In this document: positions 32,942 to 41,713 of the stretch, piece after piece | Layout of the letters: each line of letters opens with the position of its first letter | Position numbering within the stretch: position 1 is the stretch's first letter | Assembly: GCA_023388355.1 (NCBI GenBank) | Contig: JAEWGI010000012.1 | Span: 1 to 54,485 of the forward strand | DNA length: 54,485 nucleotides | Source: Pseudomonadota bacterium | GTDB taxonomy: Bacteria > Pseudomonadota > Gammaproteobacteria > Xanthomonadales > Xanthomonadaceae | Direction: 5' to 3' | The notes under the pieces: model-generated | The model's input: only the letters and a program-made list of their open reading frames with translations | What the model was told of the DNA's origin: nothing | Databases searched by the model: none | Program-made: the position numbers and the translations under genes

Positions 32942-33232
32942 TCAGCCGAGCACCGCGAAGATGTCGTCTTCCTTCACCACCAGGTATTCGGTGCCGTCGA
33001 GCTTGACCTCGGTGCCGCTGTACTTGCCGAACAGCACCTTGTCGCCGGCCTTGACCTTGGGAGCGCGGACGCTGCCGTTGTCGAGCACCTTGCCCTCGCC
33101 CACGGCGACGACTTCACCCTTGATCGGCTTCTCGGTGGCCGAGTCGGGGATCACGATCCCGCCGGCGGACATCTTTTCTTCTTCCATGCGCTTGATGACC
33201 ACGCGGTCGTGCAGCGGCTTGATGTTGCTCAT
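32942..33232 (-). CDS. groES: Co-chaperonin GroES (Hsp10)
   Basis: A 96-residue co-chaperonin that caps the GroEL ring. The opening [19 protein letters not shown], the mobile loop [28 protein letters not shown] and the closing [17 protein letters not shown] match the family across its full length. Of two Met codons the one at 33232 was chosen because [10 protein letters not shown] is the standard start. It is the promoter-proximal gene of the groESL operon; a CIRCE-like site lies about 50 bp upstream. Confidence 0.98.
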   Translation of the reverse strand: MSNIKPLHDRVVIKRMEEEKMSAGGIVIPDSATEKPIKGEVVAVGEGKVLDNGSVRAPKVKAGDKVLFGKYSGTEVKLDGTEYLVVKEDDIFAVLG

Positions 33233-33280
33233 GTTCAATCCTCGCAAGTGATTGATTGGACTGGTAAAGGGGCGACGATG

Positions 33281-33307
33281 TTAGCACTCGCACGAGGCGA
33301 CTGCCAG
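33281..33307 (-). promoter_or_regulatory. Degenerate CIRCE (HrcA operator) upstream of groES
   Basis: One arm, TTAGCACTC (33281-33289), matches the CIRCE consensus exactly. After the canonical 9-bp spacer the second arm reads GACTGCCAG (33299-33307) and matches GAGTGCTAA at 6 of 9 positions. It overlaps a possible promoter CTGGCA-N18-TAACAT on the minus strand. HrcA control, perhaps weakened, is inferred. Confidence 0.6.
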
Positions 33308-33414
33308 CATCGCTGGCGCGAATATCCCGGTACGGCCGGGAGGTGCGGCGGAAGATGAGGCGGGTAGCCGTCGCTTTCAAGGGGGCAGCCGGGAGTTTCT
33401 GTCCGCGGCTTCGG

Positions 33415-33577
33415 CTTGCCCCCATCCCAACCCTTCCCCCGCGGGCGGGGGAAGGGCTCTACCTGCTCCCTCCCGCGGCGAGGAAAGGCTCTCCCTGCTC
33501 CCTCCCGCGGCGGGGAAAGGCTCTACCTGCTCCCTCCCCCGCTTGCGGGGGAGGGTTGGGGTGGGGGCCGCCGCGCA
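33415..33577. repeat. Dispersed GC-rich repeat with internal 32-bp tandem array
   Basis: Outer arms CCCCCATCCCAACCC and GGGTTGGGGTGGGGG flank CTTCCCCCGC/GCGGGGGAAG stems. Inside are three tandem copies of a 32-bp unit starting CTCTACCTGCTCCCTCCC at 33457, 33489 and 33521 (the second has CTCTCC). It lies just after the Lrp gene (minus strand). Confidence 0.75.
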
Positions 33578-33587
33578 GCCACGCCCC

Positions 33588-34061
33588 TCAATCCCCCACC
33601 GGCAGCTCCAGCGTCTCCTTCACCTCTTCCATGACGATGTAGCTCTTGGACTCGCGCACGTGCGGCAGGGTCAGCAGGGTGCTGCCGAGCAGCTTGCGGT
33701 ACGAGGCCATTTCCGAGATCCGGGCCTTGATCAGGTAGTCGAAGTCGCCCGAGACCAGGTGGCATTCGAGCACGTTGGGCAGCTTGAGCGCGGCGCGGCG
33801 GAATTCCTCGAAGATGTCGCCCGACTTGTAGGCCAGGCTGATCTCCACGAACACCAGCAGGCCGGCCCGGACCGCCCCCGGGGCCAGCCGGGCGTGGTAG
33901 CCGGTGATCACGCCGTCGCGCTCCAAGCGTCGCACGCGCTCGGTGCAGGGGGTGGTGGACAGGCCCACCCGCTCGCCCAGTTCGGTGAAGGGGATGCGGC
34001 CCTGCTGCTGCAGGATGCGCAGGATGCGGCGGTCGATGCGGTCGAGTTCGCGCGTCTTCAT
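33588..34061 (-). CDS. Lrp/AsnC-family regulator, probably DadR-like
   Basis: A 157-residue Lrp-family regulator. The N-terminal HTH covers residues 4-62 (LDRIDRRILRILQQQGRIPFTELGERVGLSTTPCTERVRRLERDGVI). The C-terminal RAM ligand-binding domain covers 70-150 (VFVEISLAYKSGDIFEEFRRAA..., VSGDFDYLIKARISEM). It is divergent from dadA-alr with a 245-bp spacer. In Pseudomonas and enterobacteria the matching Lrp-type protein (DadR/Lrp) activates dadAX in response to L-alanine; the same role is inferred here. Start chosen at 34061 (MKTRELDRIDRRIL), the usual opening. Confidence 0.9.
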   Translation of the reverse strand: MKTRELDRIDRRILRILQQQGRIPFTELGERVGLSTTPCTERVRRLERDGVITGYHARLAPGAVRAGLLVFVEISLAYKSGDIFEEFRRAALKLPNVLECHLVSGDFDYLIKARISEMASYRKLLGSTLLTLPHVRESKSYIVMEEVKETLELPVGD

Positions 34062-34306
34062 GGTCCCGCCGGTCGCCGGATATGCAGGAATATTATCTGC
34101 CAACGGTCAAAATTTCGAGATATCACACTGGACATGGCCTCCTATACTGGTGGATGTACCGGTTGTCTTCCGTCCTCCCGCGCAGCGCGCGCCTGCCCCG
34201 CCTCCCTCCCCGCGGCGCGGCCCCGGACTGCGCCTGCGCGGGATGACGGCCTTTGCCGGTCGCGGGGCAGCTCCATCCAACGGTTGACCTGTCGAGGCGA
34301 GAGGCG

Positions 34307-35590
34307 ATGCGCATCCTGATCCTGGGTTCCGGCGTGATCGGCGTGACCAGCGCCTGGTACCTGCGCCAGGCCGGGCACGAGGTGGTGGTGGTCGACCGCG
34401 CGTGCGCGCCGGGCATGGAAACCAGCTTCGCCAACGCCGGCCAGGTCTCGCCCGGCTACGCCTCGCCGTGGCCGGCGCCGGGGATTCCGCTCAAGGCCGT
34501 GAAGTGGCTGCTCTCGCGCCACGCGCCGCTGGCGATCAGGCCCACCGCCGACCCGGCCCAGTACCGCTGGCTGTGGGCGATGCTGCGCAACTGCACCCAC
34601 CACCGCTATGCGGTGAGCAAGGCGCGGATGGTGCGGCTGGCCGAGTACAGCCGCGACTGCCTGGCCGAGCTGCGCGCGGACACCGGCATCGGCTACGAGC
34701 AGCGCACGCTCGGCACCACCCAGCTGTTCCGCACCCAGGCCCAGCTCGACGGCGCCGGGCGCGACATCGCGGTGCTGCGCGAGTACGGGGTGCGCTACGA
34801 GCTGCTCGGCCGCGAGGACATCGTGCGGGTCGAACCGGCGCTGGCCGGCGTCGCCGGCACCCTCGCCGGCGCGCTGCGCCTGCCTGGCGACGAGACCGGC
34901 GACTGCCACCTGTTCACCGTGCGGCTGGCGGCGCTGGCGCGGGCCGCGGGCGTGGAGTTCCGTTACGGCGCGAACGTCGAGGCGCTGCAGGTCGACGGCG
35001 ACCGCCTGGCGGGCGTGCGCGTCGACGGGCGGGTCGAGATCGCCGACCGCTACGTGCTGGCGCTGGGCAGCTGGTCGCCGCGCCTGCTGGCGCCGGCCGG
35101 CATCGAGCTGCCGGTGTATCCGCTCAAGGGCTATTCGCTGACGATCCCGATCACACGCCCGGAGATGGCGCCGCATTCGACCGTGCTCGACGAGAGTTAC
35201 AAGGTCGCGATCACCCGCTTCGACCAGCGCATCCGCGTGGGCGGCATGGCCGAGGTGTCCGGCTACGACCTGTCGCTGCCGCAGCGCCGGCGCGAGACCC
35301 TGGAGATGGTCGTGCGCAGCCTGTATCCCGACGGCGGCGACCTGGCGGCGGCGGAGTTCTGGACCGGCCTGCGCCCGTCCACGCCCGACGGCCCGCCCGT
35401 GGTCGGCGCCACCAGGTACCGCAATCTCTGGCTCAACACCGGCCACGGCACCCTGGGCTGGACCATGGCCTGCGGCTCGGCGCGCTACCTGGCCGACCTG
35501 GTCGACGGCCGCACGCCCGCGATCGACCCCGAGGGCCTCGACATCTCGCGCTACCGGCGGCCCTGGCCGCTGCCGGCGGGGCTGCGCTGA
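34307..35590 (+). CDS. dadA: D-amino acid dehydrogenase, small subunit type
   Basis: A 427-residue FAD enzyme that oxidises D-amino acids (mainly D-alanine) to 2-oxo acids and passes electrons to the respiratory chain at the inner face of the membrane. The FAD dinucleotide motif [19 protein letters not shown] is at the start, followed by [29 protein letters not shown], typical of DadA. The C-terminal [33 protein letters not shown] completes the FAD fold. Full length. The GAGGCGAG just before the ATG at 34307 supports the start. It overlaps alr by a TGATG junction, giving a coupled alanine catabolic operon. Confidence 0.97.
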   Translation: MRILILGSGVIGVTSAWYLRQAGHEVVVVDRACAPGMETSFANAGQVSPGYASPWPAPGIPLKAVKWLLSRHAPLAIRPTADPAQYRWLWAMLRNCTHHRYAVSKARMVRLAEYSRDCLAELRADTGIGYEQRTLGTTQLFRTQAQLDGAGRDIAVLREYGVRYELLGREDIVRVEPALAGVAGTLAGALRLPGDETGDCHLFTVRLAALARAAGVEFRYGANVEALQVDGDRLAGVRVDGRVEIADRYVLALGSWSPRLLAPAGIELPVYPLKGYSLTIPITRPEMAPHSTVLDESYKVAITRFDQRIRVGGMAEVSGYDLSLPQRRRETLEMVVRSLYPDGGDLAAAEFWTGLRPSTPDGPPVVGATRYRNLWLNTGHGTLGWTMACGSARYLADLVDGRTPAIDPEGLDISRYRRPWPLPAGLR

Positions 35591-36726
35591 TGCGCCCGTC
35601 GCAGGCCACCATCGATCTGGACGCGCTGCGCCACAACTACCGCCACGCGCGCGCGCTCGGCGGCGGCCGCGCGCTGGCGGTGGTCAAGGCCGATGCCTAC
35701 GGCCATGGCGCGGTGGCCTGCGCGCGCGCGCTCGAGGGCGAGGCCGACGGCTTCGGCGTGGCCTGCATCGAGGAGGCGCTGGAGCTGCGCGAAGCGGGCA
35801 TCCGCGCGCCGATCCTGCTGCTGGAGGGCTTCTTCGACGCCGACGAGCTGGCGCTGATCGAACGCCACGACCTGTGGACCGTGGCCGCCACGTCCTGGCA
35901 GGTCGACCTGCTCGAACGCCATCGTGCATCGCGCTCCTGGCGGGTGTGGCTGAAGCTCGATTCGGGCATGCACCGGCTGGGCCTGCCGCCGGACGGATAC
36001 GCCGACGCCTGGCGCCGCCTGCGCGCCCTGCCGTGGATCGACACCCTGGTGGCGATGAGCCACTTCTCGCGCGCCGACGAGCTCTCGCACCCGAGCACGC
36101 CGCAGCAGCAGGCGATCTTCGACGCCGCGCTCGCGCAGCTGCCGCCGGACACGCCCGCCAGCCTGGCCAACTCGGCCGCGCTGATGGCCTGGCCGGCCAC
36201 GCGCCGCGACTGGGTGCGCCCGGGGCTGATGCTTTACGGCTCGCACATGCTCGACGCGCCCTGCGCCGCGGCCGACGCCCTGCGCGCGGTGATGACGCTC
36301 GAGTCGAAGGTGATCGCGGTGCGCGAACTGGCCGCGGGCGAGCCGATCGGCTACGCCGGCACCTACACCACCACCCGCCCGACCCGGGTCGGCGTGGTGG
36401 CCGCCGGCTATGCCGACGGCTATCCGCAGTACGCCAGCTCGGGCACGCCGGTGATCGTCGACGGCCGCCGCGGCGAGCTGATCGGGCGGGTTTCGATGGA
36501 TATGCTCACCGTCGACCTGACCGACCATCCGCAGGCGGGCGTGGACAGCGTGGTCGAACTCTGGGGGCCGAACCTGGCGGTGGCCGAAGTCGCCGAGCGC
36601 AGCGGCAACAGTCCCTATCGCCTGCTCACCGGCCTCAAGCGCGTGCCGCGGCGCTACGCCCAGGGATCCCCTGAACAAGTCCGTCATCCCCGCGAAAGCG
36701 GGGATCCAGTGACTGCAAGTCATTGA
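35590..36726 (+). CDS. alr: Alanine racemase (catabolic type)
   Basis: A 378-residue PLP enzyme interconverting L- and D-alanine. PLP-binding Lys33 lies in [12 protein letters not shown]; the catalytic tyrosine region [27 protein letters not shown] and [11 protein letters not shown] are present. In this operon it should supply D-alanine to DadA (the dadX role). It starts within the dadA stop (TGATG). The native end is probably near [12 protein letters not shown]; the last ~17 residues ([14 protein letters not shown]...) are encoded by a dispersed palindromic repeat, so the C-terminus has been extended by repeat insertion without obvious damage to the fold. Confidence 0.96.
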   Translation: MRPSQATIDLDALRHNYRHARALGGGRALAVVKADAYGHGAVACARALEGEADGFGVACIEEALELREAGIRAPILLLEGFFDADELALIERHDLWTVAATSWQVDLLERHRASRSWRVWLKLDSGMHRLGLPPDGYADAWRRLRALPWIDTLVAMSHFSRADELSHPSTPQQQAIFDAALAQLPPDTPASLANSAALMAWPATRRDWVRPGLMLYGSHMLDAPCAAADALRAVMTLESKVIAVRELAAGEPIGYAGTYTTTRPTRVGVVAAGYADGYPQYASSGTPVIVDGRRGELIGRVSMDMLTVDLTDHPQAGVDSVVELWGPNLAVAEVAERSGNSPYRLLTGLKRVPRRYAQGSPEQVRHPRESGDPVTASH

Positions 36727-36766
36727 GTTCAAAGTCACTGGATTCCCGCTTTCGCGGGAATGACGG
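36681..36766. repeat. RESGDP-type dispersed palindrome overlapping the alr end
   Basis: Two ~33-bp arms (CCGTCATCCCCGCGAAAGCGG... and ...CCGCTTTCGCGGGAATGACGG) form a long palindrome around a short centre. Translated it gives HPRESGDP, the usual signature of this repeat class. Its first half lies inside the alr reading frame. The flank CCTGAACAAGTCC recurs almost identically before the related repeat at 40984. Confidence 0.85.
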
Positions 36767-36792
36767 CCAATAAACGCTTGTTCGGAGGTTTC

Positions 36793-37287
36793 CTAGAACC
36801 GCCAGGTTCCCAGCAGCATCGTCTCGCCGTCGTTGGGCTGGCGCAGGCTGGCGTTGGACACGTGCCGGCCCAGCAGCGAGAACCGGCCCCAGCGCCAGCC
36901 CAGCGTGCTGACGAACTGCGGGTACCCGGACAGCGCGTCGGTGGTGCCGCTCTGCACGCCCACGCCGATGCCCGCGGTCAGGCCGCTGGCGCGCTCGTAG
37001 CGCAGGCCGCCGTGGAAGACGGTGACGTGCTCGTCGTTGTCGTAGTCCGAATCGCTGCGCGCGCGCAGGTGCAGCGCGCCGAATTCCCAGTGCAGCATGC
37101 CGCCGCGATACTCCCGCCAGACCGGCAGCCAGGCCACGCTCGCCACCGGCGTGTCCTCGTTGTTGCGGGTGAGCGAAACGCCGGCACCGACTTCGACCTC
37201 GGCGGCGGCGGTGGCGCCGCAGGCGCACAGCAGGGGCAGCATCGCGATGGCGAGGCGGCGGGGAACGGAAGCAATCGACGGCAGCAT
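36793..37287 (-). CDS. pagL: Lipid A 3-O-deacylase, PagL-type
   Basis: A 164-residue outer-membrane beta-barrel enzyme that removes the 3-O acyl chain from lipid A. After a signal peptide (IAMLPLLCACGATAAA) come alternating amphipathic strands (SVAWLPVWREY, GGMLHWEFGALHLRA, VFHGGLRYERA, FVSTLGWRWG). The catalytic motif SLLGRHVSNASLRQPNDGETMLLG places His142, Ser144 and Glu155 as in known PagL enzymes. It ends in TWRF, with the terminal Phe typical of outer-membrane barrels. The start at 37287 was chosen for the signal peptide. It is convergent with alr and the repeat lies between them. Confidence 0.8.
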   Translation of the reverse strand: MLPSIASVPRRLAIAMLPLLCACGATAAAEVEVGAGVSLTRNNEDTPVASVAWLPVWREYRGGMLHWEFGALHLRARSDSDYDNDEHVTVFHGGLRYERASGLTAGIGVGVQSGTTDALSGYPQFVSTLGWRWGRFSLLGRHVSNASLRQPNDGETMLLGTWRF

Positions 37288-37581
37288 GGGGGAGGGGTTT
37301 GCAGGGGGATGGGCAGGATAAGACCTGAGGCATGCAGGCGCAGCGATGCGCGTGGCGTATCGCCCGGCACGCAGTGTTCCGGACCCGGCGCTGCGGCCTT
37401 GGGTCCGCGTGGCAGCGGTGGCGATGATGGCGCTGGCGCTGCTGCACTCGCGCGGGCCGACCGGCGCTGGCGCAGGCGCCGGGCGCTGCGGTCCAGGCGC
37501 CGGCGCCCGGCCGGACAAGGTGTCCGGATGGCCGCGGGCCGCGGTCGGCTACCCTATGCGATCCGCCCGGACCGCATCGCC

Positions 37582-37911
37582 GTGACCGCACTCGTCTGCC
37601 TGTGCACCTGCCCCGACGCGGCCAGCGCGCGCCGCATCGCCGACGCGCTGGTCGGCGAGCGGCTGGCCGCCTGCGTCAACCTGCTGCCGGGGATCAGTTC
37701 GGTCTACCGCTGGCAGGGCCGGGTGGAGCAGGCCGAGGAGGTGCTGCTGGTGGTCAAGACCACGCGCGGGCGGCTGGAGGCGCTCACCCGGCGGGTGCAG
37801 GCGCTGCATCCATATGAACTTCCCGAGGTGGTCGCGGTCGATATCGCCGGCGGCCTGCCCGGATACCTGGCCTGGATCGCCGACCAGACCCGTCCCGGAG
37901 ACACCGATTGA
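37582..37911 (+). CDS. cutA: CutA-family divalent cation tolerance protein
   Basis: A 109-residue trimeric ferredoxin-like protein. The family signature is complete: CLCTCPDAASARRIADALVGERLAACVNLLPGISSVYRWQGRVEQAEEVLLVVKTTRGRLEAL followed by HPYELPEVVAVDIAGGLPGYLAWI. CutA binds copper and has been linked to metal tolerance and DsbD, although its function remains debated. The start is the GTG at 37582, since upstream sequence in frame is unrelated. It overlaps dsbD by four bases (TTGA), as in the frequent cutA-dsbD pair. Confidence 0.95.
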   Translation: MTALVCLCTCPDAASARRIADALVGERLAACVNLLPGISSVYRWQGRVEQAEEVLLVVKTTRGRLEALTRRVQALHPYELPEVVAVDIAGGLPGYLAWIADQTRPGDTD

Positions 37912-40250
37912 ATCGCGCCACGGCCCGCCCCTGGCGCTGGCTCGCCGCGCTGCTGCTGGCCGCGGCGCTGCCGGCCGCCGCCATCGACGACAGCCAGCTG
38001 CTGCCGGTGGACGAGGCGTTCGCGCTGCAGGCGCGGGCGGTGTCGCGCGACCGGATCGAGATCGACTGGGCGATCGCCGAGGGCTATTACCTGTATCGCC
38101 ACCGCACCTCGGTGCGCGAGACCGGCGGCCGCTTCAAGGCCAACCCGCTGCAGCTGCCGGCCGGCAAGCGCCACGTCGACGAATTCTTCGGCGAGGTCGA
38201 AACCTACCGCCGGCACCTGGCCGCGGCGTTCACCGGCGCCGCCGCCGACGGCGCCAGCGCGCTGACGCTCGAGATCAAGTACCAGGGCTGCGCCGACCTC
38301 GGCATCTGCTATCCGCCGCAGACGCGCACGCTGGAGGTGGCGCTGCCTGCCGCCGCGGCCGGCACCGGTGCCGGCGGCGATTCGGGCTTCGCCGCGCTCG
38401 GGCGCTCGCTGGTCGGCGGCGCGGGCGCAGCGAGCGCGCCGCTGCCGGGCGCCGACGCCCAGGCGGGTTCGCAGGCGCTGCCGCTGCCGCCGGAGCAGGC
38501 GTTCGGATTCGAGGCCATTGCCGACGGCGCCGACGGGCTGCTGCTGCGCTTCACGCCCGCGCGCGGCTACTACCTCTACCGCGACCGCAGCAGCTTCCGC
38601 ATCGACGATCCGGCAGGCATCGCCGCCGGCACGCCGCGCTGGCCGCGGGGCGTGGCCCACAACGACGGCTACTTCGGCGACGTGACGGTCTACTTCGACC
38701 AGGTCGACGTGCCGCTGCCGCTGCGCCGCGGCTCCGGCGAGGCCACCACCGTGCGCCTGGTGGCGACGTTCCAGGGCTGCCAGGACGAGGGGATCTGCTA
38801 TCCGCCGATGACGCGGACGGTGGAGGTGGCGCTGCCGGTGCTGCAGGGGTCGGTGCTGCAGGGGTCAGAGTCACTTTCCCCTCCAGGTGTCGCAGGCGCT
38901 TCGGTTCCCGCGGGGGAAAGTGACTCTGACCCCGATCCCGCCGCCGATTCGGCCGCCCCCGATCCCGCGGATCTTGTCCCGCCTCCCGACGCCTCCGCCG
39001 ACAATGCGGCGCGCACGCTTCCCCCGGGCGGCACGCTGCCGAAGGGCGGCGCATTCGGCGCCCTGCTGCTGGCCCTGCTCGGCGGGCTGGTGCTCAACCT
39101 GATGCCGTGCGTGCTGCCGATCCTCTCGCTCAAGGTGCTGGGGCTGGCGCAGAGCGGCGGGAGTCGCGCCCACGCGCGCAGCCACGCGCTCTGGTACACG
39201 GCCGGCGTGCTGGTCTCGTTCGCGGCGATCGGTGCGCTGGTGCTGGCCCTTCGTGCCGCTGGCCAGGCGCTGGGCTGGGGCTTCCAGCTGCAGCAGCCGT
39301 GGTTCGTCGCCGCGCTGGTGTACCTGATGTTCGCGGTCGGGCTGGCGCTGTCGGGCGTGTTCACCCTCGGCGGGGGGCTGGGCAACCTCGGCCATTCGCT
39401 GGCCAGCCGCAGCGGCCCGGCCGGCGACTTCTTCACCGGCGTGCTGGCCTGCGTGGTCGCCAGCCCCTGCATCGCGCCGTTCATGGGCGGCGCGCTGGCG
39501 TTCGCGTTCACCGCGTCGCCGTGGCTGGCGATGGCGGTGTTCCTGATGCTGGCCCTGGGCCTGGCGCTGCCGTTCCTGCTGATCGGCCTGGTGCCGGCGC
39601 TGGCCGACCGGCTGCCGAAGCCCGGCACGTGGATGGAAACCTTCAAGCAGGTGCTGGCGTTCCCGATGTACCTGACCGCGATCTGGCTGCTGTGGGTGCT
39701 GGGCAAGCAGCGCGGTGTGGACGCGATGGCGCTGGTGGCGACGGGCCTGGCGCTGTTCGGGCTGGCGCTGTGGTGGTACGAGCGGCGCCGCTGGAGCGGC
39801 GGCACCCTAGGCCGGGTGCTGGCGCTGGCGCTGGGCGTTGTTGCGCTGCTGCCGGTGCTGAAGGTCGATTCGATGCCGCTGCCGGCTGCGAGCCAGCCCG
39901 CCGCGGGCGAGCAGGCCTGGAGCGAACAGCGGCTGCAGGCGCTGCGCGCCGATGGACGCGCGGTGTTCGTCAACATGACCGCCGACTGGTGCGTGACCTG
40001 CAAGGCCAACGAGCGCCGGGTGCTGTCGCAGCCGCCGTTCCGCGAGGCGCTGGCGCGGGCCGATGCGGCCTACCTGGTTGGCGATTACACCAACACCGAT
40101 CCTGGGATCACCGCGTTCCTCGACCGCCACCGCGCGGTCGGCGTGCCGCTGTACGTGGTGTACCCGCGCGGCGGCGGCGAGGGCGAGGTGCTGCCGGCGC
40201 TGCTGACCGACGACATCGTGACCGCGGCGCTGGCGCGCGCGGCACCGTGA
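37908..40250 (+). CDS. dsbD: Thiol:disulfide interchange protein DsbD with duplicated N-terminal domain
   Basis: A 780-residue inner-membrane reductase carrying electrons from cytosolic thioredoxin to periplasmic DsbC/DsbG-type proteins and cytochrome c maturation. Instead of one N-terminal immunoglobulin-like domain there are two: residues ~25-150 with Cys128/Cys134 (YQGCADLGICYPP) and ~185-315 with Cys291/Cys297 (FQGCQDEGICYPP). A Pro/Asp-rich linker (~316-370) carries an in-frame palindromic repeat. The eight-helix membrane domain (~375-625) has the redox Cys401 (LMPCVLP) and, in CVVASPC, Cys515/Cys521. The C-terminal thioredoxin domain has CVTC at 695-698. The start is TTG, overlapping cutA. 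Confidence 0.96.
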   Translation: MNRATARPWRWLAALLLAAALPAAAIDDSQLLPVDEAFALQARAVSRDRIEIDWAIAEGYYLYRHRTSVRETGGRFKANPLQLPAGKRHVDEFFGEVETYRRHLAAAFTGAAADGASALTLEIKYQGCADLGICYPPQTRTLEVALPAAAAGTGAGGDSGFAALGRSLVGGAGAASAPLPGADAQAGSQALPLPPEQAFGFEAIADGADGLLLRFTPARGYYLYRDRSSFRIDDPAGIAAGTPRWPRGVAHNDGYFGDVTVYFDQVDVPLPLRRGSGEATTVRLVATFQGCQDEGICYPPMTRTVEVALPVLQGSVLQGSESLSPPGVAGASVPAGESDSDPDPAADSAAPDPADLVPPPDASADNAARTLPPGGTLPKGGAFGALLLALLGGLVLNLMPCVLPILSLKVLGLAQSGGSRAHARSHALWYTAGVLVSFAAIGALVLALRAAGQALGWGFQLQQPWFVAALVYLMFAVGLALSGVFTLGGGLGNLGHSLASRSGPAGDFFTGVLACVVASPCIAPFMGGALAFAFTASPWLAMAVFLMLALGLALPFLLIGLVPALADRLPKPGTWMETFKQVLAFPMYLTAIWLLWVLGKQRGVDAMALVATGLALFGLALWWYERRRWSGGTLGRVLALALGVVALLPVLKVDSMPLPAASQPAAGEQAWSEQRLQALRADGRAVFVNMTADWCVTCKANERRVLSQPPFREALARADAAYLVGDYTNTDPGITAFLDRHRAVGVPLYVVYPRGGGEGEVLPALLTDDIVTAALARAAP
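38861..38933. repeat. Inverted-repeat element inserted in frame in dsbD
   Basis: Perfect 21-bp arms beginning GGGGTCAGAGTCAC and ending GTGACTCTGACCCC enclose a 31-bp centre. The element contributes about 24 codons to the DsbD linker without a stop. Just before it, CTGCAGGGGTC occurs twice with a 15-bp period (38841-38866). Confidence 0.9.
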
Positions 40251-40846
40251 AGGCGACTCCGCTCAAGGTGGTGCTGGTGGCGGTCGCCGCTGGTGCGTTC
40301 GGCCTGCTGGCGGGCCTGCTGGTGACCGGCGGCGGCCCGATCTGGGGCACCGACACCGGCCAGCGCCTGCTCAACGACGCGCTCACCGCCGGCGCCCCGC
40401 CGCTGCCCGACGGCAGCGCCGTCGCCCGGCGCGGAGACGCCTTGCCCGCGGTGCGCGTGGATGCGCTCGACGGCGGCACCATGCGGTTGCCGGAGGATTT
40501 CGCCGGCCGCCCGCTGCTGGTCAACGTCTGGGCCAGCTGGTGCGGCCCCTGCATCGAGGAAATGCCCGAACTCGACCGCTATGCCCGCGCCCAGGGCGAT
40601 GCCGGCGTGCAGGTGCTCGGCCTGGCCCTGGACGATCCGCAGGCGGTGCGCGAATTCCTGCAGCGCATCCCGGTGCGCTACCCGCTCGCGATCGACGCCC
40701 CCGGCCCCGCCGACGCCGGCGTGCGCCTGGGCAACCCCAAGGGCGTGCTGCCCTACACGATCCTGGTCTCCGCCGACGGCCGACTGCTCAAGCAGAAGAT
40801 CGGCCCGTTCGAGCATGGCGAGATCGACCGTTGGGCGGAGCACTGA
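40247..40846 (+). CDS. TlpA/ResA-like membrane-anchored thioredoxin
   Basis: A 199-residue periplasmic thioredoxin-like protein anchored by an N-terminal helix (KVVLVAVAAGAFGLLAGLLV). The redox motif WASWCGPCIEEMPELDRY is canonical for the TlpA/ResA/DsbE group, and the cis-proline loop LPYTILVSADGRL is present. It starts at GTG 40247, overlapping the dsbD stop (GTGA), so it is coupled to DsbD, its probable reductant. Its client may be apocytochrome c or another periplasmic thiol protein. The start of the thioredoxin domain (ALPAVRVDALDGGTMRLPEDFAG) fits the family. Confidence 0.92.
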   Translation: MKATPLKVVLVAVAAGAFGLLAGLLVTGGGPIWGTDTGQRLLNDALTAGAPPLPDGSAVARRGDALPAVRVDALDGGTMRLPEDFAGRPLLVNVWASWCGPCIEEMPELDRYARAQGDAGVQVLGLALDDPQAVREFLQRIPVRYPLAIDAPGPADAGVRLGNPKGVLPYTILVSADGRLLKQKIGPFEHGEIDRWAEH

Positions 40847-40983
40847 GCGGGCAGCGCTGCCACGGCCTCCATTCCCGGCAGATGACCGGATCGCGATGAG
40901 CCCGTTCGAGCAGGCGTCCCGCGAACGGGGGAAGAACCGAACAAGAAGGGGTCCGAAGACCCCGCTTGCCGCCTGGGGCACCT

Positions 40984-41022
40984 CTGAACAAGTCCATCCT
41001 CCCCACTTTCGCGGGAATGACG
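40984..41022. repeat. Partial RESGDP-type repeat
   Basis: CTGAACAAGTCCATCCTCCCC...TTCGCGGGAATGACGG, a degenerate single copy sharing its flank with the repeat at 36681-36766. A further weak relative, GTCGTCATCTCCGCGAACGCGGGAACGACGA, lies at about 41657-41688 between the next two genes. Confidence 0.6.
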
Positions 41023-41065
41023 GACTCGGATGACGTGTCCAGAGCTTCCCAGGAACGCTGATGCG

Positions 41066-41518
41066 CTATTCCCGGCCCTGCTGGCGCTTGTAGTTGGCCA
41101 GGAAGAAGTCGGGATCGAGATTGGTCCGGACCTTCTCGCCGAGATGAATCTTGTCGCTGCGGTCGGCCGGCTCCACCAGGTAGGGCTGCAGGATCTCGCC
41201 GTGCCAGCCACCGGGGTTGTAGATGGTGAACCACTGGTGCCCGTCGGGCTTGTGCACTTCGGTGGTCACGTACTTGTACGCCTTGCACTGGGTGTCGTCG
41301 CACTTCTTCGTGTGCAGGTAGATGCGGCCGTCCTGGTCGTTGTCGATGCCGCTGATCCTGACCAGAATCTGGTTCCGGTCTTCCGGACCGTAGCGAAGCG
41401 TCTGCACGCGGTAGGTGCCGGCTTCGTACTCGTAGATGTACTTGCCTACTTCCTCGGCCCTGGCCTGGGGCACCGCGACGGCGGCACACAGGATCGACAG
41501 CAGAAAAAATTCCTTCAC
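41066..41518 (-). CDS. Hypothetical secreted protein
   Basis: A 150-residue exported protein with a signal peptide (VKEFFLLSILCAAVAVPQARA, start GTG at 41518 with GGAGT upstream). The mature part is a small beta-rich domain with one probable disulfide (KKCDDTQCKAYKYVTTEV) and several acidic turns (ISGIDNDQDGRIYLH) that could bind calcium. The C-terminus is YKRQQGRE. I do not recognise the family. It is a single gene between repeats, oriented opposite to the dsbD-tlpA operon. Confidence 0.65.
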   Translation of the reverse strand: MKEFFLLSILCAAVAVPQARAEEVGKYIYEYEAGTYRVQTLRYGPEDRNQILVRISGIDNDQDGRIYLHTKKCDDTQCKAYKYVTTEVHKPDGHQWFTIYNPGGWHGEILQPYLVEPADRSDKIHLGEKVRTNLDPDFFLANYKRQQGRE

Positions 41519-41713
41519 TCGAAACTCCTTTGATGGATGGAAAAAAAGCGGTCGCGCCACTGCGGTTGCCGGACTGGACCGCCATGAACCTTTCCGTCCC
41601 CGCGGCCGCGCATCCGGTGCTGCGCGCGAACCGCGTTGCGGACGGTCTGGACGACTGTCGTCATCTCCGCGAACGCGGGAACGACGACCGGGAGCGGGTT
41701 GTGCGAACGTCCC

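Noticed and set aside
34402..35589. Upstream extension of the alr frame across dadA
   Set aside because: It is an out-of-frame shadow of dadA; alr begins at the TGATG junction with a canonical alanine racemase N-terminus.
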